DNA from: Mucilaginibacter sp. 14171R-50
GTDB taxonomy: Bacteria; Bacteroidota; Bacteroidia; Sphingobacteriales; Sphingobacteriaceae
DNA length: 64,000 bases
Reading direction: 5' to 3'
NCBI RefSeq assembly: GCF_010093045.1
Contig: NZ_CP048115.1
Coordinates: 2,542,001 to 2,606,000 of the forward strand
A program made the position numbers and the translations under genes. Under the pieces are notes generated by a model. That model had not been told where the DNA came from and searched no databases. It saw only the letters and a program-made list of their open reading frames with translations. Below are positions 26,478 through 35,589 of this stretch, piece after piece; the stretch's first letter is position 1, and every line of letters starts with the position of its first letter.

Positions 26478-26969
26478 ATGATATTTACGGTATTTATCCT
26501 GTTCCTGATATTTCAGCGCCTTGCCGAACTTTATGTATCCTCACGCAACGAAAAATGGCTGCTTAAAAACGGTGCCGTGCAATACGGAAAGGAGCATTAT
26601 CCTTTTATTGTAGCATTGCATACCCTTTTCATTATATCGGTAATCGCCGAATATATGTGGCGTGATAACACTATCGTTAGCTACCCGCTTATCGTGCTGT
26701 TTTTTGTACTGATCGTTATCAAGGTGATCGTTATATCTACCCTCGGGCATTACTGGAATACTAAAATTTATAAGGTGCCCGGCACCCGCCCGGTTGCTAC
26801 CGGCATTTATAAATACATAAAACACCCCAATTATATTATAGTTATCTGCGAGATAGCGATAATACCACTTGCATTTGGGCTGTATTATACCGCAATAACA
26901 TTCACTATCCTGAACGCTATAATGCTGTACGTGCGTATCAAAAAAGAAAACGAAGTTTTAGCGATGTAG
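26478..26969 (+). CDS. Isoprenylcysteine carboxyl methyltransferase family protein (BpsB-like)
   Basis: A 163-residue integral membrane protein with about four to five TM helices. The conserved C-terminal motif is GTRPVATGIYKYIKHPNYI, where the G-Y...HPxY pattern binds SAM. Such partners of type III PKS methylate the pyrone hydroxyl and give alkylpyrone methyl ethers. It starts 4 bp after the PKS stop, so the two are an operon. Confidence 0.87.
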   Translation: MIFTVFILFLIFQRLAELYVSSRNEKWLLKNGAVQYGKEHYPFIVALHTLFIISVIAEYMWRDNTIVSYPLIVLFFVLIVIKVIVISTLGHYWNTKIYKVPGTRPVATGIYKYIKHPNYIIVICEIAIIPLAFGLYYTAITFTILNAIMLYVRIKKENEVLAM

Positions 26970-27294
26970 ATAGTGGCACCGATTTATTAGTTTAGACTCC
27001 ATTATTCTGCCACCCAACCAGTTCCCAACCTTTTTGCCGACTCTTTTGATAGGTTTACGGTATTTGATGATCTTACTTTACACAAGGTTAGCGCCCTGCG
27101 CAATGCAGGACTTATCTATTCATTAGTCTTTCATGTAAGTGAATTATCCTAATGCGGCGCATGGCCGGGACTTACCCCTTACCACGCCAAATGAAAGATT
27201 TCCCGATTAATTAAAAAGAAATAAATTTAAAAATATTCGGTATAATTGTAACAAACGCGGTTAATAATTATCCAAAACCAACAAACTAAAAATA
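26970..27294. other. 325-bp gap with a possible remnant reading frame
   Basis: No gene with a start codon is seen. One plus-strand frame (about 26995-27153) stays open for ~50 codons and reads FADSFDRFTVFDDLTLHKVSAL... with codon use like a real gene, but it has no start and is short. It may be a decayed fragment. The last 100 bp are AT-rich and should contain the promoter of the 27295 gene. Confidence 0.3.
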
Positions 27295-27732
27295 ATGAAA
27301 TTAAAATTAATTACAGCAGTGGCAGCAACGGTGGTGCTATCCGCTTTTACTATTGTATCAACGTCTGAAAAGGATTTGGTTGGTTCATGGAAGATCGACG
27401 ACTCGAATATAGAGGGCACGGTTAACAAGGTTATCAAAAAAGCTGTTGAAGCCAACCCCGACGCGGAAGACCAGATCAATGCTCAAAAGGATGCTATTGC
27501 CAGCATGGTGAAAGCAGTAAGGCTGAACATCAAGGCAGATCATACTTATGAGTCGGTTTCCCCGCAGGGTGCAAAGCCGGGCAAATGGGCTTTAACTGAT
27601 AATGGCAAAACGCTTGAATTTACAAAACAGGACGGCAGCATTCGTAAAGACGCCATAATCGAATCGTCGGCAACCCGCCTTAAAATGGTTAACGGCGATC
27701 TGGCCGATACTTTAGTTTACGTTCACCCGTAA
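27295..27732 (+). CDS. Secreted lipocalin-like hypothetical protein
   Basis: A 145-residue protein with a signal peptide (MKLKLITAVAATVVLSAFTIVS). The mature start EKDLVGSWKIDDSNI is the common first strand of lipocalin-like Bacteroidetes proteins. Later strands (KADHTYESVSPQGAKPGKWALTDNGKTLEFT) have the same alternating pattern of a small beta-barrel. Ligand unknown. It is followed by a perfect 18-bp hairpin that also ends the convergent DUF2723 gene. Confidence 0.75.
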   Translation: MKLKLITAVAATVVLSAFTIVSTSEKDLVGSWKIDDSNIEGTVNKVIKKAVEANPDAEDQINAQKDAIASMVKAVRLNIKADHTYESVSPQGAKPGKWALTDNGKTLEFTKQDGSIRKDAIIESSATRLKMVNGDLADTLVYVHP

Positions 27733-27750
27733 TTTTAAAATTTTCCAAAA

Positions 27751-27788
27751 AAAAGCGCCCTGCCGGTATTTACCGGCAGGGCGCTTTT
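27751..27788. terminator. Bidirectional terminator with perfect 18-bp stem
   Basis: AAAAGCGCCCTGCCGGTA and its exact reverse complement are separated by only TT. The A run on one side and the T run on the other make it functional in both directions, and it sits between two convergent genes (27732 and 27804). Confidence 0.88.
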
Positions 27789-27803
27789 GCTTTACAAAGC
27801 ATG

Positions 27804-30800
27804 TTATGGTTGTCCCATTATCGGTGCAAACTTGGTAGCGTAATCTTTTACCTGTGCCTGCAACTTGTTGCTGAGCGCGGTTTCTTTAGCCGTTTCCGAA
27901 TATTCGGACATGCCGTTTAATACCTGCATCCCTATTTGTACGTCGCGGGCGTTTACGCTGTTGGCGTCGTCTTTTAACAGGTGATAATTGTAATCAAGCT
28001 GATCAACCAAAAACTTATCAATACTGGTTATGAACTTATTGCCAAGTTTATGATCGCCTAACTCGTAAGCTATTTTTGCCAAAAACATTTTGCGGGCGGT
28101 AACATCAATATAAGGGTAAAGGTCTTCAGGCAATTCATCGTCGCATTTGTGCAGTACTTTAAGCGCCATATCCGGGTGGCCTTCTTTTACCAGGTTTTCG
28201 GCAAGGTCTAAAAAGGTAGTCAGCAGCACCGGGTAAAACATATTGGTGGATTCGTGATCAAGATATTTTGCTGTTTTAAACTTGCCGTATTTAAACTTGT
28301 TCATCATGTTATCGTACATCACCAGGCTGTTGGTTTTGCTGAGCTGGTCGTGGTTGGCGGTATCGGCCTTTAGTGGCAGCAAGCGATAGGTGAACCCTTC
28401 CTTATACAGGTATGGCTGCAGGCCAATAAGGTTGCTGTTGCCAATAGTTGTGGTAAAACATATCGGCCTTTTCCAGTTGTTATGTGCCAAAATATCAAGC
28501 AAGGCCAAATTATCCTTAGTAACATAATTTGATGTGTATTTCCACTCGATAGTGCCGGCCAGCTGATCTTTTTGCGCCGGCGTTATTACTTTGTTTTTCA
28601 TCACATCATCAGGGTTAACGGTGATCTTAAAGTTTTTGGTAGGCAGGTAATTGATCATTTCGCCGCCCTGGCTCTGCGCCATTACGTTTTTATCATCTGA
28701 TGTCAGAAAATCAAACACATCCTTTAGTTCAACAGGCCCTGCAATTTTGGCGTCGTTGTAATAAATAACATCGCGAACGCCATCTTTATATTTATCATAA
28801 GGCATGGTTATCGGCAGCGGTTCCGACTGGTTCATTTTCTTTTGCATCTGGCGTATATACCAATCGCCGCTAAACAAACTCAGGTTAACAATGCGTACGT
28901 CAGGGCGTATGCCTTCCACTTCCTGGTCGTACCATAACGAGTAGGTGTCATTATCGCCGTATGTAAACAAAATAGCGTTTGGCGGGCAGGATATCAGGTA
29001 GTTATAGGCCATATCGTGCGCTGTCATTTTGGTAGAACGGTCGTGCCCCGGCCACTCCTTAACGGCCATGAGTACGGGTGCCGCCAGCAAACAAATACCG
29101 GTAGCGATATACGCAGATGCGCGGACGTTAACCTTACGGCTGATGCCATCGGCAATGGCAATAACCGCCAGGCCTATCCAAATGGCAAAGGCGTAGAACG
29201 AGCCCACGTACGAGTAATCGCGCTCACGCGGTTGTACCGAAGGCTGGTTTACGTAAAGCACAACCGCCAGGCCGGTAAAAAACCACAGCAACCCGATAAT
29301 AAGCGCGTCTTTCTTTTTACGCTCTACCTGGTAAACCAGGCCTATCATGCCCAATATAAACGGCAGGGCGTACAAGGGTGTGTAAGTAGGGCTATTTACT
29401 ACCGACTTAGGCAAATGCCTGCCGCCATCAAAGATACCGCTGGTCCAGTTACCGTCAATGCTTTCCGTGCTTTGCTGGCCATCCTGATCATTATACCGCC
29501 CTACAAAGTTCCATAAAAAGTACCGGAAATACATTTGGTACACCTGCCAGCTGGCCATCCATTTGATATTGTCAATAAAATTCGGCGCCTGCCCTTCGGG
29601 CAATTGCAGCCAGCCGCGATAAAACTGTACGTCACCGGCGTCGGTACTATACATGCGCGGCAATATGGTGGTGTGGTCGTACTGGTAATTGGCCCGTTTA
29701 CCCGCAACTTCGTATTTATCCTTCCCTTTGCGGTAAATGGTGCTGCCATCGGTCTGGCCGGTTATCTGCGCGTCGAAATACGGGCCGGTAAGCAGCGGGT
29801 TTTCGCCGTATTGGATACGGTTAAGATAGCCATATAAGGTAAAGGCGTTATCAGGGTGGGAGTTATTAAGGTTGGTATTGGCCGTTGCCCTGATGGGTAT
29901 ATAAGCAAACGAACCATACCCGAAATAAATGAAAGCAATACACAAGAACGCCAGGTTTAGCGTTGGCTTATTTTTACGGATGCTGTAAACAATACCCGCC
30001 ACAATACATCCTATCAGTAATACAAAAAAGAACAACGCCCCGCTGCCGAAACCCAGGCCCAGGCTGTTCACAAAGAACAAGTCGAAAAAGGCGGCGAATT
30101 TGATGGTATAACCCCGTATGCCGTATTGCACAAACCCAAGTATGGCAATACTTACCAGGAAAGCCAAAAACGCGCTGCGTACCGTAATATTTTTGTATCT
30201 GCGAAAATAATATACCAGTGCAATTGCGGGGATGGTTAACAGGTTTAACAGGTGTATGCCGATAGAAAGCCCCATAACATAGGCTATAAAAACCAGCCAC
30301 TTATCAGTGCCCGGTTCGTCGGCGTGGGCATCCCATTTTAGTATTGCCCAGAAAACGATAGATATGCACAGCTGCGATAAAGCAAAAACGATGGTTTCGA
30401 CAGCCGAGAACCAAAATGTATCGGTAAAGGTAAAGGCCAGCGCGCCAACCAGGCCGGCGCCCATAATAACGGTGGTTTGTGCATCGCCAAAGTTGCGTTT
30501 GCCGTTGGTCAGCAGCTTTTTGGCCATAGCTGTTATGGTCCAGAATAAAAACATTACCGCTGCGCCGCTTGCAATAGCCGAGCCCATGTTGGTAAAGTAG
30601 GGCACTTTAGTATTATCGCCGAATGATAGCAGCGAGAAAACTTTGCCCAGCATGGCAAACATGGGGTAGCCGGGCTGGTGCGATACCTGCAGCCTGTATG
30701 CGCACGAAATAAATTCTCCGCAATCCCAAAAACTTACTGATGGCTCTAACGTTAAGATGTAGGTTGCTGAAGCTATAACAAAGCAAAGCCAGCCAAAAAG

Positions 30801-30824
30801 GTTATTTATTTTATTGTATTGCAT
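27804..30824 (-). CDS. DUF2723 family large membrane protein (glycosyltransferase-like)
   Basis: A 1006-residue protein. The N-terminal half is a multi-TM region (about 11-12 helices), starting INNLFGWLCFVIASATYILTLEPSVSFWDCGEFI, which is the DUF2723 signature; the SFWDCGEF segment matches the position of the catalytic acidic loop of GT-C enzymes. The C-terminal half is soluble, with NAILFTYGDNDTYSLWYDQEVEGIRPDVRIVNLSL. The family is thought to be protein-O-mannosyltransferase-like and acts at the membrane on surface proteins. Length is typical of the family. Substrate is unknown. Confidence 0.9.
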   Translation of the reverse strand: MQYNKINNLFGWLCFVIASATYILTLEPSVSFWDCGEFISCAYRLQVSHQPGYPMFAMLGKVFSLLSFGDNTKVPYFTNMGSAIASGAAVMFLFWTITAMAKKLLTNGKRNFGDAQTTVIMGAGLVGALAFTFTDTFWFSAVETIVFALSQLCISIVFWAILKWDAHADEPGTDKWLVFIAYVMGLSIGIHLLNLLTIPAIALVYYFRRYKNITVRSAFLAFLVSIAILGFVQYGIRGYTIKFAAFFDLFFVNSLGLGFGSGALFFFVLLIGCIVAGIVYSIRKNKPTLNLAFLCIAFIYFGYGSFAYIPIRATANTNLNNSHPDNAFTLYGYLNRIQYGENPLLTGPYFDAQITGQTDGSTIYRKGKDKYEVAGKRANYQYDHTTILPRMYSTDAGDVQFYRGWLQLPEGQAPNFIDNIKWMASWQVYQMYFRYFLWNFVGRYNDQDGQQSTESIDGNWTSGIFDGGRHLPKSVVNSPTYTPLYALPFILGMIGLVYQVERKKKDALIIGLLWFFTGLAVVLYVNQPSVQPRERDYSYVGSFYAFAIWIGLAVIAIADGISRKVNVRASAYIATGICLLAAPVLMAVKEWPGHDRSTKMTAHDMAYNYLISCPPNAILFTYGDNDTYSLWYDQEVEGIRPDVRIVNLSLFSGDWYIRQMQKKMNQSEPLPITMPYDKYKDGVRDVIYYNDAKIAGPVELKDVFDFLTSDDKNVMAQSQGGEMINYLPTKNFKITVNPDDVMKNKVITPAQKDQLAGTIEWKYTSNYVTKDNLALLDILAHNNWKRPICFTTTIGNSNLIGLQPYLYKEGFTYRLLPLKADTANHDQLSKTNSLVMYDNMMNKFKYGKFKTAKYLDHESTNMFYPVLLTTFLDLAENLVKEGHPDMALKVLHKCDDELPEDLYPYIDVTARKMFLAKIAYELGDHKLGNKFITSIDKFLVDQLDYNYHLLKDDANSVNARDVQIGMQVLNGMSEYSETAKETALSNKLQAQVKDYATKFAPIMGQP

Positions 30825-30938
30825 CCTTAAATGGTATAATTAAGCGCGGCAAATATCAGTATTTTTTGCAGCTTGATAATGCTATACCAAGCCGGTATAT
30901 ATAAATTTAACAGAAATTAACTGTTCAGGGGGTTTATT

Positions 30939-31036
30939 GGTTCATTAGTTCAATGGTTCATTGGTGTAAATTGGATAGCTATTTGAGCTTTAAAGTTTAA
31001 AGTTTAGAGTTTAGAATTTAGAGTTTAGAATTTAAC
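30939..31036. repeat. AT-rich short tandem repeats upstream of the RemB-like gene
   Basis: Two runs are seen: GGTTCATTAGTTCAATGGTTCATTGG near 30939-30964, with repeats of GGTTCATT/AGTTCAAT, and a run of AGTTTA/GAATTTA units at about 30992-31036 (AAGTTTAAAGTTTAGAGTTT...). They lie in the 256-bp gap between DUF2723 and the 31090 gene and contain no gene. Confidence 0.5.
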
Positions 31037-31089
31037 ATAGGATTTTTAACGTTTTAGAATTTAAATAAATAACAGTTATTTTGTTGTGT

Positions 31090-32742
31090 ATGCAAAAAAA
31101 CTATACAAGGCTGGCAGGTAAAATAGTTTTACTACTGTGCGTTACCACTTTATCAGTAACGATAGGTAAAGCGCAATCTGTTTATTTGCCGCAATCGTAT
31201 CAGTTATATCAAAAGTTTAATGCCGATATATACTCAAAGGGCAGCCGCATGCACACTGCATTGCGCCCGTTTTTAATAGACAGCACGCTGAATGAAAGGT
31301 ACGGGCAACTGTTGGACCGCGGTGTTGATACCACCCGCAAAAACTGGTTTTCGCGTAAGTTGTTTAACGAGCACTTGATAGATGTTAAAACCAAAGAATA
31401 CACCTTTTACGGTGATATACTTTTAGAGAGCACCTTTGGTAAAGACTTTAACGACGAATCTACCGATCCAATCAATTTTAAACCTGTAGGGTTTGGCCCA
31501 AACTCCCGGATCGGCTTAAATACGCGCGGGTTTCAGTTTGGCGGCACAGTAGGTACAAAATTTTCGTTCTACACCAGCGGCTACGAAAACCAGGCCTCGT
31601 TCCCGGATTATTATACTGATTATGTAAAGCTTACCGGCTTTGTTCCCGGGCAGGCTTATGACCGTGCCCCGTCAAAAAGCTACCGCGATTATTCGTACGC
31701 TACCGCCATATTATCATACACACCTATAAAACAGCTTAATATTACTTTAGGGCTGGATAAAACCTTTATTGGCGACGGTTACCGCTCTATCTTGCTATCA
31801 GATTATAGCGCCCCCATGCCCTTGTTACGTTTAACCGCAAATGTTGGCAACATACAGTACATGATGATGTGGACCTACATGCAGGATATCAATGTGCCCC
31901 AGTTTGACAGCTTTGGCGGCAACCGCCGTAAATGGGGCCTGTTTCACTACCTCGACTGGAATGTAAGCAAAAGCCTGTCGTTCGGCTTCTTTAATGCTTA
32001 TATAGTGCCCGAGGCTGATGACCAGGGCAACCGCCGAGGCTTCGACGTTAACTTTATAAACCCTGTAATTTTCGCGAGTGGCCTGGGGCCATCGTCGCAG
32101 CCGGGCAATGCTTTGGTAGGGTTTACCGGCAAGTATAAGATATTTGACAAAACAGCCCTTTACGGCCAGTTGCTGATAGACCGCTTTAAAGCCAGGAGCT
32201 TTTTCAAAAATAACACTACCGACAACACAAACGGTGTGCAGCTGGGTATACGCGGCGCGGATATTTTTGGCGTAAAAGACCTTAACTACCTGGTAGAATA
32301 CAATGCCGTTAAACCTTACACCGGTTTCAGCAATCAGGTTATCAGTTCCTATTCTTACTACAGCCAGCCGCTTGGAGATCCCTTTGGGGCCAATTTCAGG
32401 GAAGTTACAGGCATCATGAACTATTCGATAGGCCGGTTTGATATCCAGGGGCAATTGCTGTACGCCAAATATGGCACCGACGGGCTGAACGAAAATAACG
32501 GCAGGGATATCATGAAACCTTTCCCGGCGACACCGGCTAACACCACCATAGGGCAGGGCATAGCCAGTAACTTATATTACGCAGAAGGCACCGTATCGTT
32601 CCTGATCAACCCTAAATACAACATGCGTTTAGAGCTTGGCGGCATATATCGCCAGGAAAAAAGTGATCTTGCCAATAAAAAGGCCGCGGTAATTACTTTT
32701 GGTCTGCGCAGCAGCTTCCGTAATTTATACCACGATTTTTAA
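31090..32742 (+). CDS. RemB-like gliding-motility/capsule-assembly outer-membrane protein
   Basis: Start taken at ATG 31090 (a TTG at 31081 is in frame). The 550-residue product has a signal peptide ending near GKAQ. The rest is rich in beta strands of alternating residues and aromatic ends, as in an outer-membrane barrel, with NPVIFASGLGPSSQPGNALVGF as a recognisable family block. It resembles gliding motility protein RemB and capsule-assembly proteins (Wzi-like). No other gliding genes are nearby, so its role in surface polysaccharide or motility is only inferred. It ends with a C-terminal aromatic residue typical of barrels (YHDF). Confidence 0.75.
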   Translation: MQKNYTRLAGKIVLLLCVTTLSVTIGKAQSVYLPQSYQLYQKFNADIYSKGSRMHTALRPFLIDSTLNERYGQLLDRGVDTTRKNWFSRKLFNEHLIDVKTKEYTFYGDILLESTFGKDFNDESTDPINFKPVGFGPNSRIGLNTRGFQFGGTVGTKFSFYTSGYENQASFPDYYTDYVKLTGFVPGQAYDRAPSKSYRDYSYATAILSYTPIKQLNITLGLDKTFIGDGYRSILLSDYSAPMPLLRLTANVGNIQYMMMWTYMQDINVPQFDSFGGNRRKWGLFHYLDWNVSKSLSFGFFNAYIVPEADDQGNRRGFDVNFINPVIFASGLGPSSQPGNALVGFTGKYKIFDKTALYGQLLIDRFKARSFFKNNTTDNTNGVQLGIRGADIFGVKDLNYLVEYNAVKPYTGFSNQVISSYSYYSQPLGDPFGANFREVTGIMNYSIGRFDIQGQLLYAKYGTDGLNENNGRDIMKPFPATPANTTIGQGIASNLYYAEGTVSFLINPKYNMRLELGGIYRQEKSDLANKKAAVITFGLRSSFRNLYHDF

Positions 32743-32762
32743 ATAAGTTTTCAAAATGGAGC

Positions 32763-32780
32763 GACGCGATACTTTGCGTC
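32763..32780. repeat. Short hairpin repeat
   Basis: GACGCGATACTTTGCGTC is a near-palindrome that differs by one base from the inverse of the 22734-22751 hairpin. It lies 20 bp after the RemB-like stop. It may act as a terminator-like structure, but it lacks a strong T run. Confidence 0.4.
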
Positions 32781-32845
32781 TTTGTTCTCCAGAGCAGTTT
32801 TAGAATTTATATCACGATTTTGAAGTTCCCGCCCAGATAAATTCC

Positions 32846-32938
32846 TCCCCTGGGAGGGTGCGGTTGACAGTGTAGTGGCAGGGAGGGGTTTAGCCGCGTT
32901 GTTAAACCCCCTCCCTACACCCTCCCGTTGGGAGGGAA
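32846..32938. repeat. CCTCCC/GGGAGG inverted intergenic repeat
   Basis: The stretch contains CCTCCCCTGGGAGGGTG, a central GGCAGGGAGGGGTTTA, and then AAACCCCCTCCCTACACCCTCCCGTTGGGAGGG. Arms can pair to a large imperfect hairpin. It resembles the intergenic repeats at 9026-9140 and 63600-63640. No gene is seen. Confidence 0.5.
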
Positions 32939-33000
32939 TCGCACAAACCCTCGCTCATTTCTTTTCCAAAACCCCTATCTTTGATGTTCTATTTTAAATT

Positions 33001-34251
33001 ATGGCTACAGAAGTTAAGTGCCCAAGCTGCGGACATGGTTTCCCTATTGAGGAAGTTATGGCCGAGGAATATAAACAACAGCTAAGGCTGAAAATGCAGG
33101 ATTATACCCGCCAAAAAGAGGAGGAATTTCAGAAGAAGGAGTCGGAATTTTTCGCGCGCGAAAAAAAGCAGCAGGAAGCTTTTGAACAGCGCCTTGCCGG
33201 CGAAAAGAAGGCCCTGCAGTTAACGCTTGAAGAGAACCTGCGCAAATCCATCGCTTCGGATTTCGAGAACCAGTTGCTGATGCTCCAGAACTCGGTTAAC
33301 GCCAGTGCCGAAAAGTTGAAGGAATCGCGCCAGAAAGAGCTTGAATTTTTACAGCGCGAGCAGTCCCTTAAACAAAAGGAAGAAGAAATGGAGATTGCCC
33401 TGCAGCGCAAACTGCAGGAGCAGCGCGCCGAACTGAGCGAGCAGATACGTAAACAGGAAAACGAAAAGCACAATATAAAAGATACCGAATACCAATTGAA
33501 GCTTAAGGAGCTGGAAAAGCAGTTGGAGGATCAGAAAAAGCTTGCCGACGAGATGAAGCGTAAAGCCGAGCAGGGGTCGATGCAATTGCAGGGCGAGGTG
33601 CAGGAACTGATACTGGAAGAGCAGCTGCGCAGTTATTTCCCGTTTGATGTGATCGCCGAGGTAGGCAAGGGCGTGCGCGGGGCCGATTGTGTTCAGATAG
33701 TGCGTAACCAGTTTGGGCAGGAGTGCGGCCGTATCATTTATGAAAGCAAACGTACCACTGCCTTTGGCGGCGATTGGATAGATAAACTGAAAAAGGATAT
33801 GCGCGCGCAGGGGATTGATGTTGCCGTTATTGTAACCCAATGTTACCCTAAAGGGATGGATTGCTTTGGCGAAAAGGATGGTGTATGGATATGCAGCTTT
33901 GACGAGGTGAAGGCGGTATCGTACATCCTGCGCGATGGGGTGATCAAGCTGGCCAACATGGCAAAGGCGCAGGATAATAAGGGCGATAAAATGCACCTGC
34001 TGTACGATTACCTCACCAGCAGTGAATTTTCTGAGCAGTGGAAAGCCATCCGCGAAGGGTACATGAGCATGCGCCTGTCTATACAGAAAGAACGCGACGC
34101 GATGGAAAAGCTTTGGAAGGCCCGCGAAAAACAACTGGAAAAAGTACTGCTGAACGCGGCCCATATCAAAGGCTCGATCGAGGGTATTGCCGGCAACGAT
34201 GTGATACAATTAAGTTTAGATGATGAGGATGAGCCATTACTGTTAGAATGA
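33001..34251 (+). CDS. DUF2130 family coiled-coil protein
   Basis: A 416-residue soluble protein. It starts with a small zinc-ribbon-like block (VKCPSCGHGFPIEEVM), followed by a long coiled coil (residues about 25-200, rich in E, K, Q, with many heptads). The C-terminal part holds the recognisable DUF2130 core (IYESKRTTAFGGDWIDKLKKDMRAQGIDVAVIVTQ and KGMDCFGEKDGVWICSF), which resembles a restriction-endonuclease-like fold. Role not known. Its 3' end is 224 bp from the M20 gene. Confidence 0.87.
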   Translation: MATEVKCPSCGHGFPIEEVMAEEYKQQLRLKMQDYTRQKEEEFQKKESEFFAREKKQQEAFEQRLAGEKKALQLTLEENLRKSIASDFENQLLMLQNSVNASAEKLKESRQKELEFLQREQSLKQKEEEMEIALQRKLQEQRAELSEQIRKQENEKHNIKDTEYQLKLKELEKQLEDQKKLADEMKRKAEQGSMQLQGEVQELILEEQLRSYFPFDVIAEVGKGVRGADCVQIVRNQFGQECGRIIYESKRTTAFGGDWIDKLKKDMRAQGIDVAVIVTQCYPKGMDCFGEKDGVWICSFDEVKAVSYILRDGVIKLANMAKAQDNKGDKMHLLYDYLTSSEFSEQWKAIREGYMSMRLSIQKERDAMEKLWKAREKQLEKVLLNAAHIKGSIEGIAGNDVIQLSLDDEDEPLLLE

Positions 34252-34334
34252 TCGTTTAACGCGTATTTAAACTATTAATTTTCATTAAAAACGCGGTTTT
34301 TTACACTTGTCTAAAAATTAAATATCTGATTACC

Positions 34335-34384
34335 AAGTGTTCACGTATGTTCACGATGTTCACGTGCGCCGAACGTGAACACTT
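34335..34384. promoter_or_regulatory. GTTCACG repeats with 12-bp palindromic arms upstream of argE-like gene
   Basis: Three direct GTTCACG units (34339, 34349, 34358) and one inverted CGTGAAC (34374) lie within 42 bp. The outer arms AAGTGTTCACGT (34335-34346) and ACGTGAACACTT (34373-34384) are perfect inverses. The T run just after could make it a terminator for DUF2130; the repeat spacing of 9-10 bp suits a regulator-binding site instead. Its location 92 bp before the argE-like start favours regulation of arginine synthesis, but this is only inferred. Confidence 0.5.
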
Positions 34385-34475
34385 TTTGAGGCGTTAACCA
34401 ATTGCACCCGTTACCTACTTTCGCCAAAAAACCATTACTTTTACCGTTTCAACATCGGGAATATTCCCGCTACAT

Positions 34476-35540
34476 ATGGCCGATATAACCACATTGTCGC
34501 AAGTGGCTTTACAGCTGCTGCAGCAACTCATTTCTATACCATCGTTCAGCAAAGAAGAAGACCGCACCGCCGACCTGATAGACCAGGTTTTGCAGCAGCA
34601 TGGCGTTGAAACGCACCGTAAAAAAAATAATATTTGGGCGTACAACAAATATTATAATGCTGCTAAACCCACCATCCTGCTCAACTCGCACCACGATACC
34701 GTGAAACCCAACAGTGGCTACACCCGCGACCCATACGACGCCAAAATAGAAGACGATAAATTATATGGCCTGGGCAGTAACGACGCCGGCGGCTGCCTGG
34801 TATCGCTAATTGCTGTATTTCTGTATTACTTTGAGCAGGAAAATTTAAAATACAATTTTTGCTTAGCTGCTACTGCCGAAGAAGAGATCTCGGGCGTTAA
34901 CGGACTGGAACTGATCATCCCTGAACTTGGCCCGCTTGATTTTGGCATTGTTGGCGAACCTACACTAATGCACCTGGCCATTGCCGAACGCGGCCTGATG
35001 GTATTGGATTGCACTGCCCACGGCAAAGCCGGCCACGCCGCCCGTGAGGAAGGCGAAAACGCCATTTATAAGGCGCTTGCTGATATAGAATGGTTCCGCA
35101 GCTATAAATTTCCGAAGGAATCGGAACTGTTTGGGCCGGTAAAAATGTCGGTGACTATTATCAACGCCGGTTCGCAGCATAATGTGGTGCCGGCAAGCTG
35201 TACTTTTACGGTTGATGTAAGGGTAACCGATGCCTACCGGAATGAGGAGGTGCTGGAGATCATCCGCCAGCATGTAAGCTGCGACGTAAAACCGCGTAGC
35301 ATCCGCCTAAAACCGTCATCAATAGATAAGAACCACCCATTTGTATTGGCGGGCGTGGCATTAGGCCGTAAAACATACGGCTCGCCCACCACATCAGACC
35401 AAGCTTTGCTGGATATTTCGTCCATTAAAATAGGTCCCGGTGACTCGGCCCGTTCCCACATGGCCGATGAATTTATCTATGTGGATGAAATTAGCGAAGG
35501 GATTGAGATGTATATTGAAATGCTGAACGGGATAGTTTAG
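34476..35540 (+). CDS. argE: M20 family deacetylase, ArgE-type (acetyl- or succinyl-ornithine/citrulline)
   Basis: A 354-residue zinc metallo-hydrolase. The first metal block is LLNSHHDTVKPNSGYTRDP, then GLGSNDAGGCLVSL with the Asp ligand, TAEEEISGVNG with the catalytic Glu pair, a central dimerisation domain, and a late TSDQALL/GPGDSARSHMADEF histidine. In Bacteroidetes such enzymes act on N-acetyl- or N-succinyl-ornithine/citrulline in arginine synthesis; argH lies 700 bp further on. The exact substrate needs assay. Downstream, an inverted membrane-protein gene separates it from argH, unlike a simple arg operon. Confidence 0.82.
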   Translation: MADITTLSQVALQLLQQLISIPSFSKEEDRTADLIDQVLQQHGVETHRKKNNIWAYNKYYNAAKPTILLNSHHDTVKPNSGYTRDPYDAKIEDDKLYGLGSNDAGGCLVSLIAVFLYYFEQENLKYNFCLAATAEEEISGVNGLELIIPELGPLDFGIVGEPTLMHLAIAERGLMVLDCTAHGKAGHAAREEGENAIYKALADIEWFRSYKFPKESELFGPVKMSVTIINAGSQHNVVPASCTFTVDVRVTDAYRNEEVLEIIRQHVSCDVKPRSIRLKPSSIDKNHPFVLAGVALGRKTYGSPTTSDQALLDISSIKIGPGDSARSHMADEFIYVDEISEGIEMYIEMLNGIV

Positions 35541-35589
35541 CTAAATATTACGGCAGCCGCGGCATAAAGCTTTGGGTATTATAAAAAAA

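Noticed and set aside
26995..27153. A start-less frame after the methyltransferase gene
   Set aside because: About 50 codons with no ATG and an upstream stop. It may be a fragment, but evidence is too thin to call a pseudogene.
33349..34209. A 286-codon open frame on the minus strand across DUF2130
   Set aside because: It is antisense to the well-supported DUF2130 gene and its Leu/Phe-rich product is what the complement of Glu/Lys-rich coiled-coil codons gives.
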